Shown here piece after piece: positions 6,597 to 12,573 of a stretch of DNA of 12,738 nucleotides. The stretch comes from Chloroflexota bacterium. GTDB taxonomy: Bacteria; Chloroflexota; Dehalococcoidia; UBA6926; JACQUM01. Each line of letters opens with the position of its first letter. The first letter of the stretch is position 1. The position numbers were made by a program, and so were the translations under genes. The notes under the pieces were generated by a model. It saw only the letters and a list, made by a program, of their open reading frames with translations, made no database searches and was not told the origin of the DNA. The stretch is taken from NCBI GenBank assembly GCA_016210295.1, contig JACQUM010000156.1, positions 1 through 12,738 of the forward strand, read 5' to 3'.

Positions 6597-6627
6597 GTGT
6601 ATTGATTGCGCTGCGCGAGGGAGGGAG

Positions 6628-7518
6628 ATGTTTAACAAAGTCCTGGTGCCTCTGGACGGCTCCGCGCTGGCAGAGGGGATCATGCCCTACGTGGAAGAGA
6701 TGGGCGTGCGACTGGGTAGCGAGGTAACTCTGTTCCACGTCGTGGACCCGGACACGCTGGACTCCCACGATCCAGAGCATCGGGTGTTCATCGAGCAGCT
6801 GGTCAGCAAGGCCCAGACGCGTGCCGAAGACTACATACGCCGGGTGGTCCGGGGGCTCAAAGAGAAGAAGGTCGCCGTCCAGACGGATATCGCCGTGGGA
6901 CGAGCGGCGGAGGAAGTAGTTCGCAAGGCGGAGGAGGGCGGGTACGATCTCGTGGCCATGTCCACCCATGGGCGCTCCGGGGTGGGGCGATGGGTCTTTG
7001 GCAGTGTGGCCGACCGTGTGCTCCACGCCACGAAGGCACCTGTCCTCTTGATTCGGCCCGATAAGACGGTGGCGGACGGCCTCTTTCGCCGCGTTGTCGT
7101 CCCGCTGGACGGCTCGGAGCTGGCAGAGGCGGCCCTGCCCTTCGCGGAGGAGCTGGCGGGCCGGCTGCGGCTCCCGGTGGGGATCGTCCAAGCGGTGCAA
7201 TATCTGGTGGGAACGGAGTTCGGCCTCTACGTGGAGGACCCCCGGGGGATCATGGACGCGGCGGCGAAGGAGTATCTGGACCGTGTCGCGGAGAGAATAA
7301 GAGGGAAGGGCTTGCAGGTCGAGGCGTCTGTCCTGTGGGGGATAGCGGGGGACCGGATCCTGGAGTTCGCCGAGAGCCGGCCGGGGACGATCATCGTCAT
7401 GTCGAGCCACGGGCGCTCTGGGGTGGGGCGCTGGGTCTTCGGGAGCGTCGCTGACAAGCTGGTGCGGGGGGCGGCGGGGCCCGTCCTGGTCATCCGCTCT
7501 CGCTCTTTAGGGCGATAG
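6628..7518 (+). CDS. Universal stress protein, tandem two-domain UspA
   Basis: This 296-residue protein has two UspA domains fused head to tail. Domain 1 (1-145) opens MFNKVLVPLDGSALAEG and carries THGRSGVGRWVFGSVADRVL (113-132). Domain 2 (about 153-292) opens RRVVVPLDGSELAEAALPFA and carries SSHGRSGVGRWVFGSVADKL (259-278). Both halves keep GRSG and the following GS, so both should bind nucleotide, presumably ATP. Near-identity of the two loops indicates internal duplication. ATG 6628 is preferred over the upstream ATG at 6499 because the UspA fold begins there, a GAGGGAGGGAG purine tract precedes it, and the upstream part overlaps the regulatory repeats. It is the only plus-strand full-length gene here and is divergent from the kinase operon. 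Expression is probably set by site A. Confidence 0.93.
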   Translation: MFNKVLVPLDGSALAEGIMPYVEEMGVRLGSEVTLFHVVDPDTLDSHDPEHRVFIEQLVSKAQTRAEDYIRRVVRGLKEKKVAVQTDIAVGRAAEEVVRKAEEGGYDLVAMSTHGRSGVGRWVFGSVADRVLHATKAPVLLIRPDKTVADGLFRRVVVPLDGSELAEAALPFAEELAGRLRLPVGIVQAVQYLVGTEFGLYVEDPRGIMDAAAKEYLDRVAERIRGKGLQVEASVLWGIAGDRILEFAESRPGTIIVMSSHGRSGVGRWVFGSVADKLVRGAAGPVLVIRSRSLGR

Positions 7519-7558
7519 CCCTGAGGCGAAAGGGCCTCCCGTTCTATAATAGAGGAGG
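7518..7558. terminator. Paired hairpins between convergent genes
   Basis: The 66-bp gap between the convergent usp and baeRF genes holds GCCCT-gaggcgaa-AGGGC (7518-7535) and CCTCC-cgt-TCTAT-a-ATAGA-GGAGG (7535-7558, with a 3-nt bulge). Neither is followed by a T-tract, so Rho-independent termination is only a suggestion. The TATAAT inside the second hairpin faces no gene start. Confidence 0.35.
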
Positions 7559-7584
7559 GAAACAGGCTGCCCGCCGAACCCGTG

Positions 7585-8775
7585 TCAACGGGCGGCGGTG
7601 GCCAGTTTCAGGAGGCCACCCATCCCGCCGCCTTGTTCGCTCAGGACCTTCGCGGCGGGGCCATGGACGATCTCGACGCTGGTCCCGTTTCGGTAACTCA
7701 GGCTGACCAGCTCACGTCCCAGGTCAACTGGGTAGGTCGAAGTCTGACAAAGGGAGCAACGGGTCTCCTCGGCAGGCGCCAGGTGACCGCAGGCAGGACA
7801 CCGGCGACCGGGGATTGGGTCCCCGTCTCCCGCAAGGACGAGCAGATGCACTCGTCGCTGCTCCGCGGCATAGGCGGTAGCGTAAGGCCCCAACACGGCA
7901 CCTTCGTTTTTCGCAGCCCTCGTGACTAATTCCGAGACCATCGTCTCCTCAGCGTGCCGCTCCTCCCTCGCCGCCGCTTGCACTGCGGCATCGCGAAGGG
8001 CCGCTTCCCCAGCGTAGCCTGGCACAGAGCCGTTCCCTTGGAGCAGGCTCGCGAGCGATCGGGGAAGCGCCGCGCGAAGACCGGAGACCGCCTCATCAGG
8101 ACCGGCCAAGAAGAGGCGACGCGTCGAATACTCCCGCCCGGTCTCAGACATCAATTCGGCGACACGCCGATAATGCCTGCGTTCACGCTCTGCCTCGTAC
8201 TGCTGAGACTTGGGTGCGCTCAACCGGTCGGCGCGGGTCGTCGCGCGCGACTTGTGGGGCACCGGGGAGCGCACCGACCTCCGATACACGACTTCACCGG
8301 CCTGTATCGCGAGGAGTGTCGCCCGGTTGCGCTCGATCAGACAGGCCATAACCGGCTCCAACTCCTCCAGCACGTCGAGCGCTGGGTAGACGTCTGCTCC
8401 GGGACCGAAGCGGACGGCGTCCTGTGCCGGCAAGGCGGGGAGGAAGACTGTCGCCACAAGGCCATCCTGTGCGCTCGCGAAGAGGCCGAGTCCGCGCTCT
8501 GCGAACTTGGCCCGCGCGATGAAATCCTCGATGGGTCGCCGGGCGATGTCGAATTCCTTCTGAAGCTCCGGGTTCGACAACGCGTCACGGGCGGCATCCA
8601 GTTGGCCCTTGACACGCAGGAAGACTTCATGGTGCGGGTCCTCCCCCGGTCGCACGTCTCGATAGATGACGAGAGGGTCGGCAGCCGCGTAGACGGACAG
8701 GAAGCGTTCAGGTCTCTTCGCGAGTTCCAGGACACCAAGAAGGTCTTGGCGACGAGTCCCCTCATGAGACGTCAC
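7585..8775 (-). CDS. baeRF-family protein (bacterial eRF1/Vms1-like) with zinc ribbon
   Basis: This 396-residue protein resembles the bacterial/archaeal eRF1-like (baeRF/VLRF1) families, relatives of peptide release factor eRF1, Pelota and Vms1, which act on ribosome-bound peptidyl-tRNA. The middle domain has LLAIQAGEVVYRRSV, then a basic loop and RRHYRRVAELM. The C-terminal domain has NEGAVLGPYATAYAAEQRRV and HLLVLAGDGD, typical of eRF1 domain 3. It ends in a four-cysteine zinc ribbon CPAC-x10-CSLC (C326, C329, C340, C343). The catalytic-type loop has neither GGQ nor the GG(W/Q)S often seen in these families; that place reads TTRADRLSAPKSQQYEAE. GTG 8775 is chosen over GTG 8814 because GGAGGT sits six bases upstream. 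It is convergent with the tandem usp gene. The family is likely; the activity is unknown. Confidence 0.7.
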   Translation of the reverse strand: MTSHEGTRRQDLLGVLELAKRPERFLSVYAAADPLVIYRDVRPGEDPHHEVFLRVKGQLDAARDALSNPELQKEFDIARRPIEDFIARAKFAERGLGLFASAQDGLVATVFLPALPAQDAVRFGPGADVYPALDVLEELEPVMACLIERNRATLLAIQAGEVVYRRSVRSPVPHKSRATTRADRLSAPKSQQYEAERERRHYRRVAELMSETGREYSTRRLFLAGPDEAVSGLRAALPRSLASLLQGNGSVPGYAGEAALRDAAVQAAAREERHAEETMVSELVTRAAKNEGAVLGPYATAYAAEQRRVHLLVLAGDGDPIPGRRCPACGHLAPAEETRCSLCQTSTYPVDLGRELVSLSYRNGTSVEIVHGPAAKVLSEQGGGMGGLLKLATAAR

Positions 8776-8911
8776 GGTCGCACCTCCATGGTCCTCGGGT
8801 GGTCTCCGTGCCACACGCTTAAGACATGAGCTCTCGCACAGCAGCAGGAAAGGCCTCCCTTGCCTATCTATCTGGTGAAGAAAGAGCCTTCACCACCCCC
8901 GAACATTCGCC
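8776..8911 (-). promoter_or_regulatory. Upstream region of the baeRF gene with Shine-Dalgarno and a hairpin
   Basis: GGAGGT at 8787-8782 with six-base spacing fixes the GTG 8775 start. Further upstream GGTGAAG and CTTCACC (8874-8880, 8888-8894) form a 7-bp inverted repeat with a 7-nt loop, lying between the GNAT stop and baeRF. It lacks a T-tract, so it could be an operator or a weak 3' structure of the GNAT transcript. No clear promoter hexamers were found. Confidence 0.35.
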
Positions 8912-9532
8912 TTAGAACTGCCACCACTCGTACCACTTGCCCAAGGGGAGCTCCATTATGACCAGGTCGTGCGGCTTGCCTGTGGAGTCCTTCACGTGAT
9001 ACGGCAGCGTGGCAACGGTGATGAAACCCAGCCGCTCCGCAGCCTCTATGGCTTGCGCCTCCTCGTCCGCCGCCAGCTCGAAGAGGAGCCGCTCCAGGCC
9101 AGCGTCTACGGCGATGTTGATGAGATCCCGGAGCATCATGGTCCCCAGGCCTCTGCCGCGGTAGGCAGGTTCCACGACGATACGCACCTCTCCCATATGG
9201 GACCGCGCGATAGCTCGCCGCCTGTGCAGGGTGGCATTGGCCACGACATGGCCGCCGTCAACCGCGAGCAGCGGTACCGCGCGGTTATAGTCGAGATTGC
9301 GTGACCACTGAGCGATGACCTCGGGAGAGGTCACGTCCTCCTTCAGGTAGCGCCGGTCCCCCTCCGGCACCCGGCAAAAGAACTCAAGGAGAGTGTCTTC
9401 ATCCTGCGGCGTCATGGGTCGCAGTGTGAGGGACGTCCCATCCAGCAGAGTGACTTCCTTGGGGTAGTCCGAGATCTTGTAGACCCGGACATGGTCTCCC
9501 GTGTGCGCCTTCCTGCTCGCTTTCGTTGCCAT
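8912..9532 (-). CDS. GNAT-family N-acetyltransferase
   Basis: This 206-residue protein has one GNAT domain at about 28-195 (TLLDGTSLTLRPMTPQDEDT onward), which transfers acetyl from acetyl-CoA to an amine. Motif A is VRIVVEPAYRGRGLG (117-130); RGRGLG is the acetyl-CoA pyrophosphate loop (R/QxxGxG). The substrate is not evident; the overall look is that of single-domain relatives of bacterial protein-lysine acetyltransferases, with no cyclic-nucleotide domain. ATG 9532 follows AAGGAGGA. Upstream on the same strand lie a 28-codon usp remnant and a TTCAGG triple site, so the gene probably sits where a usp-GNAT operon has lost most of usp and may still be driven from the usp promoter. Confidence 0.88.
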   Translation of the reverse strand: MATKASRKAHTGDHVRVYKISDYPKEVTLLDGTSLTLRPMTPQDEDTLLEFFCRVPEGDRRYLKEDVTSPEVIAQWSRNLDYNRAVPLLAVDGGHVVANATLHRRRAIARSHMGEVRIVVEPAYRGRGLGTMMLRDLINIAVDAGLERLLFELAADEEAQAIEAAERLGFITVATLPYHVKDSTGKPHDLVIMELPLGKWYEWWQF

Positions 9533-9626
9533 TGGCGCAAGTCCTCCTTTCCAATTTACCTCGTGTCCATGCGGTTGGTCTACCCGTTCCCAAACTATCT
9601 AGGGCTTCTGCGCCGCCGCGTCTCCT

Positions 9627-9710
9627 GTCGCGTCCGAATGTCTCCACAGAGGGCAGGACTTGTTCCGCGAGGGCGGAGCCGTTCAGGGGCACTGGAATCT
9701 TTCCGAGCAT
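9627..9710 (-). pseudogene. Remnant of a UspA gene (first 28 codons)
   Basis: Starting at ATG 9710 the frame reads MLGKIPVPLNGSALAEQVLP followed by SVETFGRD, clearly the first strand and helix of a UspA domain (compare MFNKVLVPLDGSALAEGIMP of the intact tandem usp). The conserved D of PLDGS is N here. After about 28 residues the similarity ends and the frame becomes arginine-rich filler running into the GNAT gene. Roughly 120 residues of the domain are missing. An internal deletion in a usp gene next to the GNAT gene explains the arrangement. Confidence 0.7.
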
Positions 9711-9789
9711 CAAGGCTAGCTTCCCTATCCACCCGTCGAGCGGGCCGCGTCTTGATACCTCAATGTTCGCTGCCAGCGACCGATAGTCC

Positions 9790-9828
9790 CCTGAACCGCG
9801 CGGCGTGGCGCCTGAAGGAATCCTGAAA
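9790..9828 (-). promoter_or_regulatory. Triple TTCAGG direct-repeat site upstream of the usp remnant and GNAT gene (site C)
   Basis: On the minus strand: TTTCAGG (9828-9822), CTTCAGG (9817-9811) and GTTCAGG (9796-9790), spaced 11 and 21 bp start to start, exactly as at the other two usp loci. The last copy ends 79 bp before the ATG of the usp remnant. No convincing -10 is seen at the distance used in the other two sites. It probably remains as the upstream control of the GNAT gene. Confidence 0.6.
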
Positions 9829-9831
9829 ATC

Positions 9832-9930
9832 ATGGTCCCGTCTCATGGCTCAGGGCAGCGCGACCCGCGGATACGTCACACCATCATATCGTCGATCATC
9901 CTCGCCTTGGTGCTGGCGGTCGTGGCCTAG
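9832..9930 (+). CDS. Orphan 32-residue ORF with one membrane segment (possible remnant)
   Basis: MVPSHGSGQRDPRIRH leads into a hydrophobic stretch TIISSIILALVLAVVA and then a stop. It has the form of a positively charged N-terminus plus one inward-out membrane helix, as at the start of many membrane-anchored proteins. AAGGAA lies 13 bases before the ATG, which is a poor Shine-Dalgarno. It sits in a decayed region, antisense to nothing known, and its stop shares the CCTAGG palindrome with the stop of the glgA remnant. It may be a real small membrane protein, a truncated gene start, or chance. Confidence 0.25.
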   Translation: MVPSHGSGQRDPRIRHTIISSIILALVLAVVA

Positions 9931-10151
9931 GTTCTCCCCGGCTCTTCCCTCCCCTTCGCGGGGACGCTGAGCCATGTCTCCGTCGGGCTCAGCCGGTGAC
10001 TGGAGCGATCGATGGCCCCGTACAAGGGAATGACGACTCGAACATCGTGCCCGCGCTGGACGAGGGCCTTGGAGAGGCCACTGATGATGTCGCCCAGGCC
10101 GCCCGCCCTTACGAAGGGGGCCATCTCCGCGGCACAGAAGAGGATGTTCAT
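9927..10151 (-). pseudogene. glgA: Truncated glycogen synthase (first 74 codons of glgA)
   Basis: From ATG 10151 the frame reads MNILFCAAEMAPFVRAGGLG, then DIISGLSKALVQRGHDVRVV and IPLYGAIDRS, the unmistakable N-terminus of a GT5 glycogen/starch synthase, which adds glucose from ADP-glucose to glycogen. The family is normally about 480 residues; here a TAG ends it after 74 and no later part is found in any frame downstream. The KTGGL motif reads RAGGL, replacing the lysine that contacts ADP-glucose in characterised enzymes. With no catalytic core it cannot be an enzyme. It lies in the decayed segment between GNAT and DUF1232. Confidence 0.8.
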
Positions 10152-10297
10152 GCCTGTGATGTTAGCGTCTCTCAGGGAATAAGAGACGGGACGCCCACGA
10201 GCATCCCCCGTCCCCTTCCCTTCGACAAGCTCAGGGTGAGCGGATGCGCTGGTTGTCACTCTGAGTCCCGACGCAGTCGGGACGAGGAATCTGTGTT
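10152..10297. other. Repeat-rich intergenic spacer
   Basis: The spacer contains the second interspersed repeat copy and, just before it, TTCGACAAGCTCAGGGTGA (10220-10240), a widespread type of intergenic repeat. No gene is seen. Confidence 0.6.
10255..10291. repeat. Interspersed repeat, copy 2 (GTCACTCTGAG...GAATC family)
   Basis: GTCACTCTGAGTCCC aligns with copy 1 at 3288. The core GTCCCGAC-GCA-GTCGGGAC (10265-10283) is a perfect 8-bp stem with a GCA loop, followed by GAGGAATC. The stem sequence differs from copy 1 but pairing is kept. A similar AGTCCCGA-GCA-TCGGGACT stem is inside the element at the right end of the window. Confidence 0.7.
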
Positions 10298-10597
10298 CTA
10301 TCGCCTCCCGTGGCTGTCTCGGTATCTCTGCACGTGCTCGAATACTACTTCATGGGGACAAATCCGCAGGAATAGGCCAAGACCGAGGGTGATCACCAAC
10401 AAGTCATCGAGCTGCCCGACAAGGGGGATGAAGTCGGGCACGAGGTCAATGGGGCACGCGATGTACAGGAGGATGGCAGGAAGGATTAGCTTCGCTCTTA
10501 GGGGCACACGGCGGTCTCGGAACAATCGTACGAGCACCAGGTACTTGCCCTTGATGGGCAACGAGAGATATGCCGCCAGCGGTCCTGGCTTGTTCAC
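10298..10597 (-). CDS. DUF1232 (YkvA-like) small membrane protein
   Basis: This 99-residue protein carries the DUF1232 signature: KLILPAILLYIACPIDLVPD followed by FIPLVGQLDDLLVITLGLGL (residues about 36-75). The domain is hydrophobic and probably membrane-associated; its function is not established. The start is GTG 10597, with no strong Shine-Dalgarno directly upstream; the GGAGGATAAG tract lies about 35 bases before it, overlapping the end of the DUF1385 gene. It follows DUF1385 after 27 bp and is likely the last gene of the ribosomal-protein transcription unit. Confidence 0.85.
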   Translation of the reverse strand: MNKPGPLAAYLSLPIKGKYLVLVRLFRDRRVPLRAKLILPAILLYIACPIDLVPDFIPLVGQLDDLLVITLGLGLFLRICPHEVVFEHVQRYRDSHGRR

Positions 10598-10624
10598 GTG
10601 TGCGTCAACCGAGCCGGCTCTCTC

Positions 10625-11518
10625 TTATCCTCCCGCTCGGGCCAGCCTGTCCCCCTCGATGGCGCCTTCCATGGCCTTCACCGCTACCTCGATCTGCCTG
10701 TCGTCGGGCTGACGAGTGGTCAGGGCCTGGAGAGCCAGGTTGGGCAGGATGACCAGCCGCACCAGCGGGTTGCCGGCGTGGGCCCCGCTCCACCGGATGA
10801 TCTCGTAGCTCACCCCTGCGATGACGGGGAGCAGCGCGACCCGCGAGAGGACCCGCTCCAGCAGGGGGGGCGTGCCAAGGAGGACGTGGAGGAGGACGGC
10901 CACCACGAAGACGACCAGCAGGAAGGCCGTGCCGCACCGGGGGTGAGCGGTGGGGTAGCGGCGGATCTTTTCGGTCTCCAGGGGCTCCGCGTGCTCGTAG
11001 GCGTGGACGGTCATGTGCTCCGCGCCGTGGTAGGCGAAGACGCGTCGGATGTCCGGCAGGAGGCTCACCGCGGCGATGTAGCCCAGGAAGATGGCCAGGC
11101 GCACCACACCCTCGACGACGTTGCTGAGGAAAGGGTCGTCAATGGCGCGGTCGAAGAGGCCGGTGACGAGGACCGGCAGGACGAAGAAGAGCCCCACGGC
11201 GAAGAGGAGGCTGAAGGCCAGGGTGCCCCAGAGGGCCACGGCGGGCAGCTCTTCCTTCTCGCCGCTGTCCTTCTCGACGGCAGCTTCGGCGGAGAACATG
11301 AGCGCCCGCGTCCCGACGACCAGCATCTCGGCGAGGACGATGACTCCTCGGAGGAAGGGAACGCGTCGAAGCCGAGTGGCCCAGCCCCACCGGAGGGGGT
11401 CGCGCCAGACGGCGATCTCCCCGTTGGGACGGCGGACGGCGATGCTGACGCAGGTGACGCCGCGGATCATGACCCCCTCGATGAGGGCCTGGCCTCCGTA
11501 GGGCGGTCTCTGCTCCAC
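10625..11518 (-). CDS. DUF1385 (YqhQ-like) polytopic membrane protein
   Basis: This 297-residue protein has the DUF1385 hallmarks: YGGQALIEGVMIRG (7-20), RVFAYHGAEHMTVHAYEH (159-176) and HPRCGTAFL (192-200), with about five hydrophobic segments (near 54-74, 94-118, 139-157, 196-215, 222-242). The conserved histidines and glutamate suggest metal binding, but the function is unknown. The start is GTG 11518, behind GGAGGG at close spacing. In other bacteria DUF1385 genes are often found beside rpmE, prfA and prmC. Here rpmE is upstream but prfA/prmC are absent, replaced by DUF1232 and decayed sequence. Confidence 0.9.
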   Translation of the reverse strand: MEQRPPYGGQALIEGVMIRGVTCVSIAVRRPNGEIAVWRDPLRWGWATRLRRVPFLRGVIVLAEMLVVGTRALMFSAEAAVEKDSGEKEELPAVALWGTLAFSLLFAVGLFFVLPVLVTGLFDRAIDDPFLSNVVEGVVRLAIFLGYIAAVSLLPDIRRVFAYHGAEHMTVHAYEHAEPLETEKIRRYPTAHPRCGTAFLLVVFVVAVLLHVLLGTPPLLERVLSRVALLPVIAGVSYEIIRWSGAHAGNPLVRLVILPNLALQALTTRQPDDRQIEVAVKAMEGAIEGDRLARAGG

Positions 11519-11534
11519 GTGCCCTCCAGAGATA

Positions 11535-11564
11535 CCGAGAGGGCGAGTCGGCTCGCCCTCTCGG
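11535..11564 (-). terminator. Perfect 13-bp hairpin between rpmE and the DUF1385 gene
   Basis: CCGAGAGGGCGAG and its exact complement flank a four-base loop (TCGG on the plus strand, CCGA on the transcript). The transcript continues GGTATCTCTGG without a U-tract, so this is not a standard intrinsic terminator. It ends 16 nt before the DUF1385 GTG, just upstream of its Shine-Dalgarno. It could dampen read-through from the ribosomal genes, mark an RNA processing site, or affect translation. Confidence 0.6.
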
Positions 11565-11593
11565 ATTCGAGTCTTTGCCTGGGTTCTCTCGGT

Positions 11594-11806
11594 CTATTTC
11601 TTCGTGGTTGCGGCGCTGTAGCGCTTCCGCAGACGCTCCACCCGGCCCTGGGTGTCCACGAGGCGGATCTGGCCGGTGAAGAAGGGATGGCAAACGTTGC
11701 AGACTTCGACGTGCATCTCCCGCTTGGTGGAGGCGGCGGTCCAGGTATTGCCGCACGAGCAGACCACTCGTGCCTCGCCGTAGATGGGGTGGATGTTCGG
11801 CTTCAT
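11594..11806 (-). CDS. rpmE: 50S ribosomal protein L31 (zinc-binding form)
   Basis: This 70-residue protein starts MKPNIHPIYGEARVVCSCGN, with the four zinc-ligand cysteines C16, C18, C36 and C39 (CSC...CNVC) of the C+ form. HPFFTGQIRLVDTQGRVER is the family signature. L31 bridges the large and small ribosomal subunits. ATG 11806 follows AAGGAAGAG. It lies 22 bp after rpmA in the rplU-rpmA-rpmE order. Retention of the cysteines indicates the zinc-dependent rather than the zinc-starvation paralog. Confidence 0.97.
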   Translation of the reverse strand: MKPNIHPIYGEARVVCSCGNTWTAASTKREMHVEVCNVCHPFFTGQIRLVDTQGRVERLRKRYSAATTKK

Positions 11807-11828
11807 GGCTCTCTTCCTTGTCGGGCGT

Positions 11829-12080
11829 CTATGGGTAGACGCTCACCTTTTTTCGTTCCTGGGTGGCGTGCTCGAAGGTCACCCGGCCATCAATGAGGGC
11901 GAAGAGGGTGAAGTCCTTGCCGAGCCCCACGTTGTTGCCCGGACGGATTCGGGTCCCGCGCTGCCGGACGATGATCGTCCCGGCGGAGACCTGCTCTCCG
12001 GCGTACCTCTTCACGCCCAGGCGTTTCGAGTTGCTATCGCGGCCGTTGGAGATGCTGCCGCCGCCCTTTTTGTGCGCCAC
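11829..12080 (-). CDS. rpmA: 50S ribosomal protein L27
   Basis: This 83-residue protein starts MAHKKGGGSISNGRDSNSKR and contains GEQVSAGTIIVRQRGTRIRPG and GLGKDFTLFALIDG. Its flexible N-terminus reaches the peptidyl-transferase centre. The N-terminus begins directly at AHKKGGG, without the cleavable extension known from many Firmicutes. The start is GTG 12080, behind GGGAGA. It lies two bases after the rplU stop codon, so the two are translated in tandem. Confidence 0.97.
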   Translation of the reverse strand: MAHKKGGGSISNGRDSNSKRLGVKRYAGEQVSAGTIIVRQRGTRIRPGNNVGLGKDFTLFALIDGRVTFEHATQERKKVSVYP

Positions 12081-12082
12081 GT

Positions 12083-12490
12083 TTATTCTCCCTGCTTCTC
12101 TCTCGTCTCCGAGGGTTCCTGCGCTGCTGCTGGAGAGGTCGCTCGCCGGTGCCTTCTGGGCGGCTTTGTCGCCGGTGGCGGGGTCACGATCTCTTGCACC
12201 AGCAGCTCCGTGTACGGCTGTCGGTGCCCGTTCTTCCGATGGTAGCGGGTCTTGGCCTTCGTCTTGAAGACGATGATCTTTTCGCCAAGACCCTGCTCCA
12301 GGACGTCGGCCAGGACCTTAGCCCCCTCCAACACCGGATGTCCCACCGTCACCGCGTTGCCGTCGGCGACCAGGAGCACGCGGTCTAGCTCCACCTGGTC
12401 GCCTTTGTAAACGGGCAGCTTCTCCACGCGGAGCTTCTGCCCGGGCTCCACGCGGTACTGCTTTCCGCCCGTCTCGACGATGGCGTAGAT
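12083..12490 (-). CDS. rplU: 50S ribosomal protein L21, apparently initiated at ATC
   Basis: The protein is (M)YAIVETGGKQYRVEPGQKLR onward, with TRYHRKNGHRQPYTELLVQEI closing the L21 core. L21 binds 23S rRNA in the large subunit. The canonical first residue falls on ATC at 12490-12488. AAGGAGG (12503-12497) is six bases before it, and the upstream in-frame codons to the TGA contain no ATG, GTG or TTG. The first conventional start, GTG 12451, would remove YAIVETGGKQYR, the first core strand, and has no matching ribosome-binding site. Length from ATC is 135 residues, about 30 more than usual, owing to a Pro/Arg/Ala/Glu-rich tail (PPPATKPPRRHRRATSPAAA onward). It is first in the rplU-rpmA-rpmE unit. 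A base error at the third position of the start codon is the main alternative. Confidence 0.93.
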   Translation of the reverse strand: MYAIVETGGKQYRVEPGQKLRVEKLPVYKGDQVELDRVLLVADGNAVTVGHPVLEGAKVLADVLEQGLGEKIIVFKTKAKTRYHRKNGHRQPYTELLVQEIVTPPPATKPPRRHRRATSPAAAQEPSETREKQGE

Positions 12491-12522
12491 GGGAGGCCTC
12501 CTTGGGGTAAACTCGACTTTTC

Positions 12523-12551
12523 AGTATATCGACAGGGTCTGCCTTGGTCAA
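12523..12551 (-). promoter_or_regulatory. Sigma-70 promoter of the rplU-rpmA-rpmE operon
   Basis: TTGACC (12551-12546), a 17-bp spacer and TATACT (12528-12523) on the minus strand make a near-consensus housekeeping promoter. A start around 12516 leaves a leader of about 26 nt that contains AAGGAGG, so there is no room for a long structured leader. The -35 lies about 20 bp from the MITE-like element. Confidence 0.75.
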
Positions 12552-12573
12552 CGTGCTGTGCTCATCCAGGTGA

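Noticed and set aside
8874..8894. GGTGAAG/CTTCACC hairpin as an intrinsic terminator of the GNAT gene
   Set aside because: The stem is only 7 bp and no T-run follows on either strand.
9681..9687. GTTCAGG on the plus strand
   Set aside because: It is the complement of the usp-remnant codons for PLNG, has no partner copies at 11 or 21 bp, and is explained by coding sequence.
9399..9833. 144-codon minus-strand frame taken as a complete gene
   Set aside because: Only about 28 codons are UspA-like. The rest is arginine-rich filler overlapping the GNAT gene out of frame, so it is treated as a remnant.
10598..11896. 432-codon open frame on the plus strand
   Set aside because: Antisense to DUF1385 and L31. 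Its acidic low-complexity composition (DEE/GEEDG runs) is the shadow of GC-rich coding sequence.
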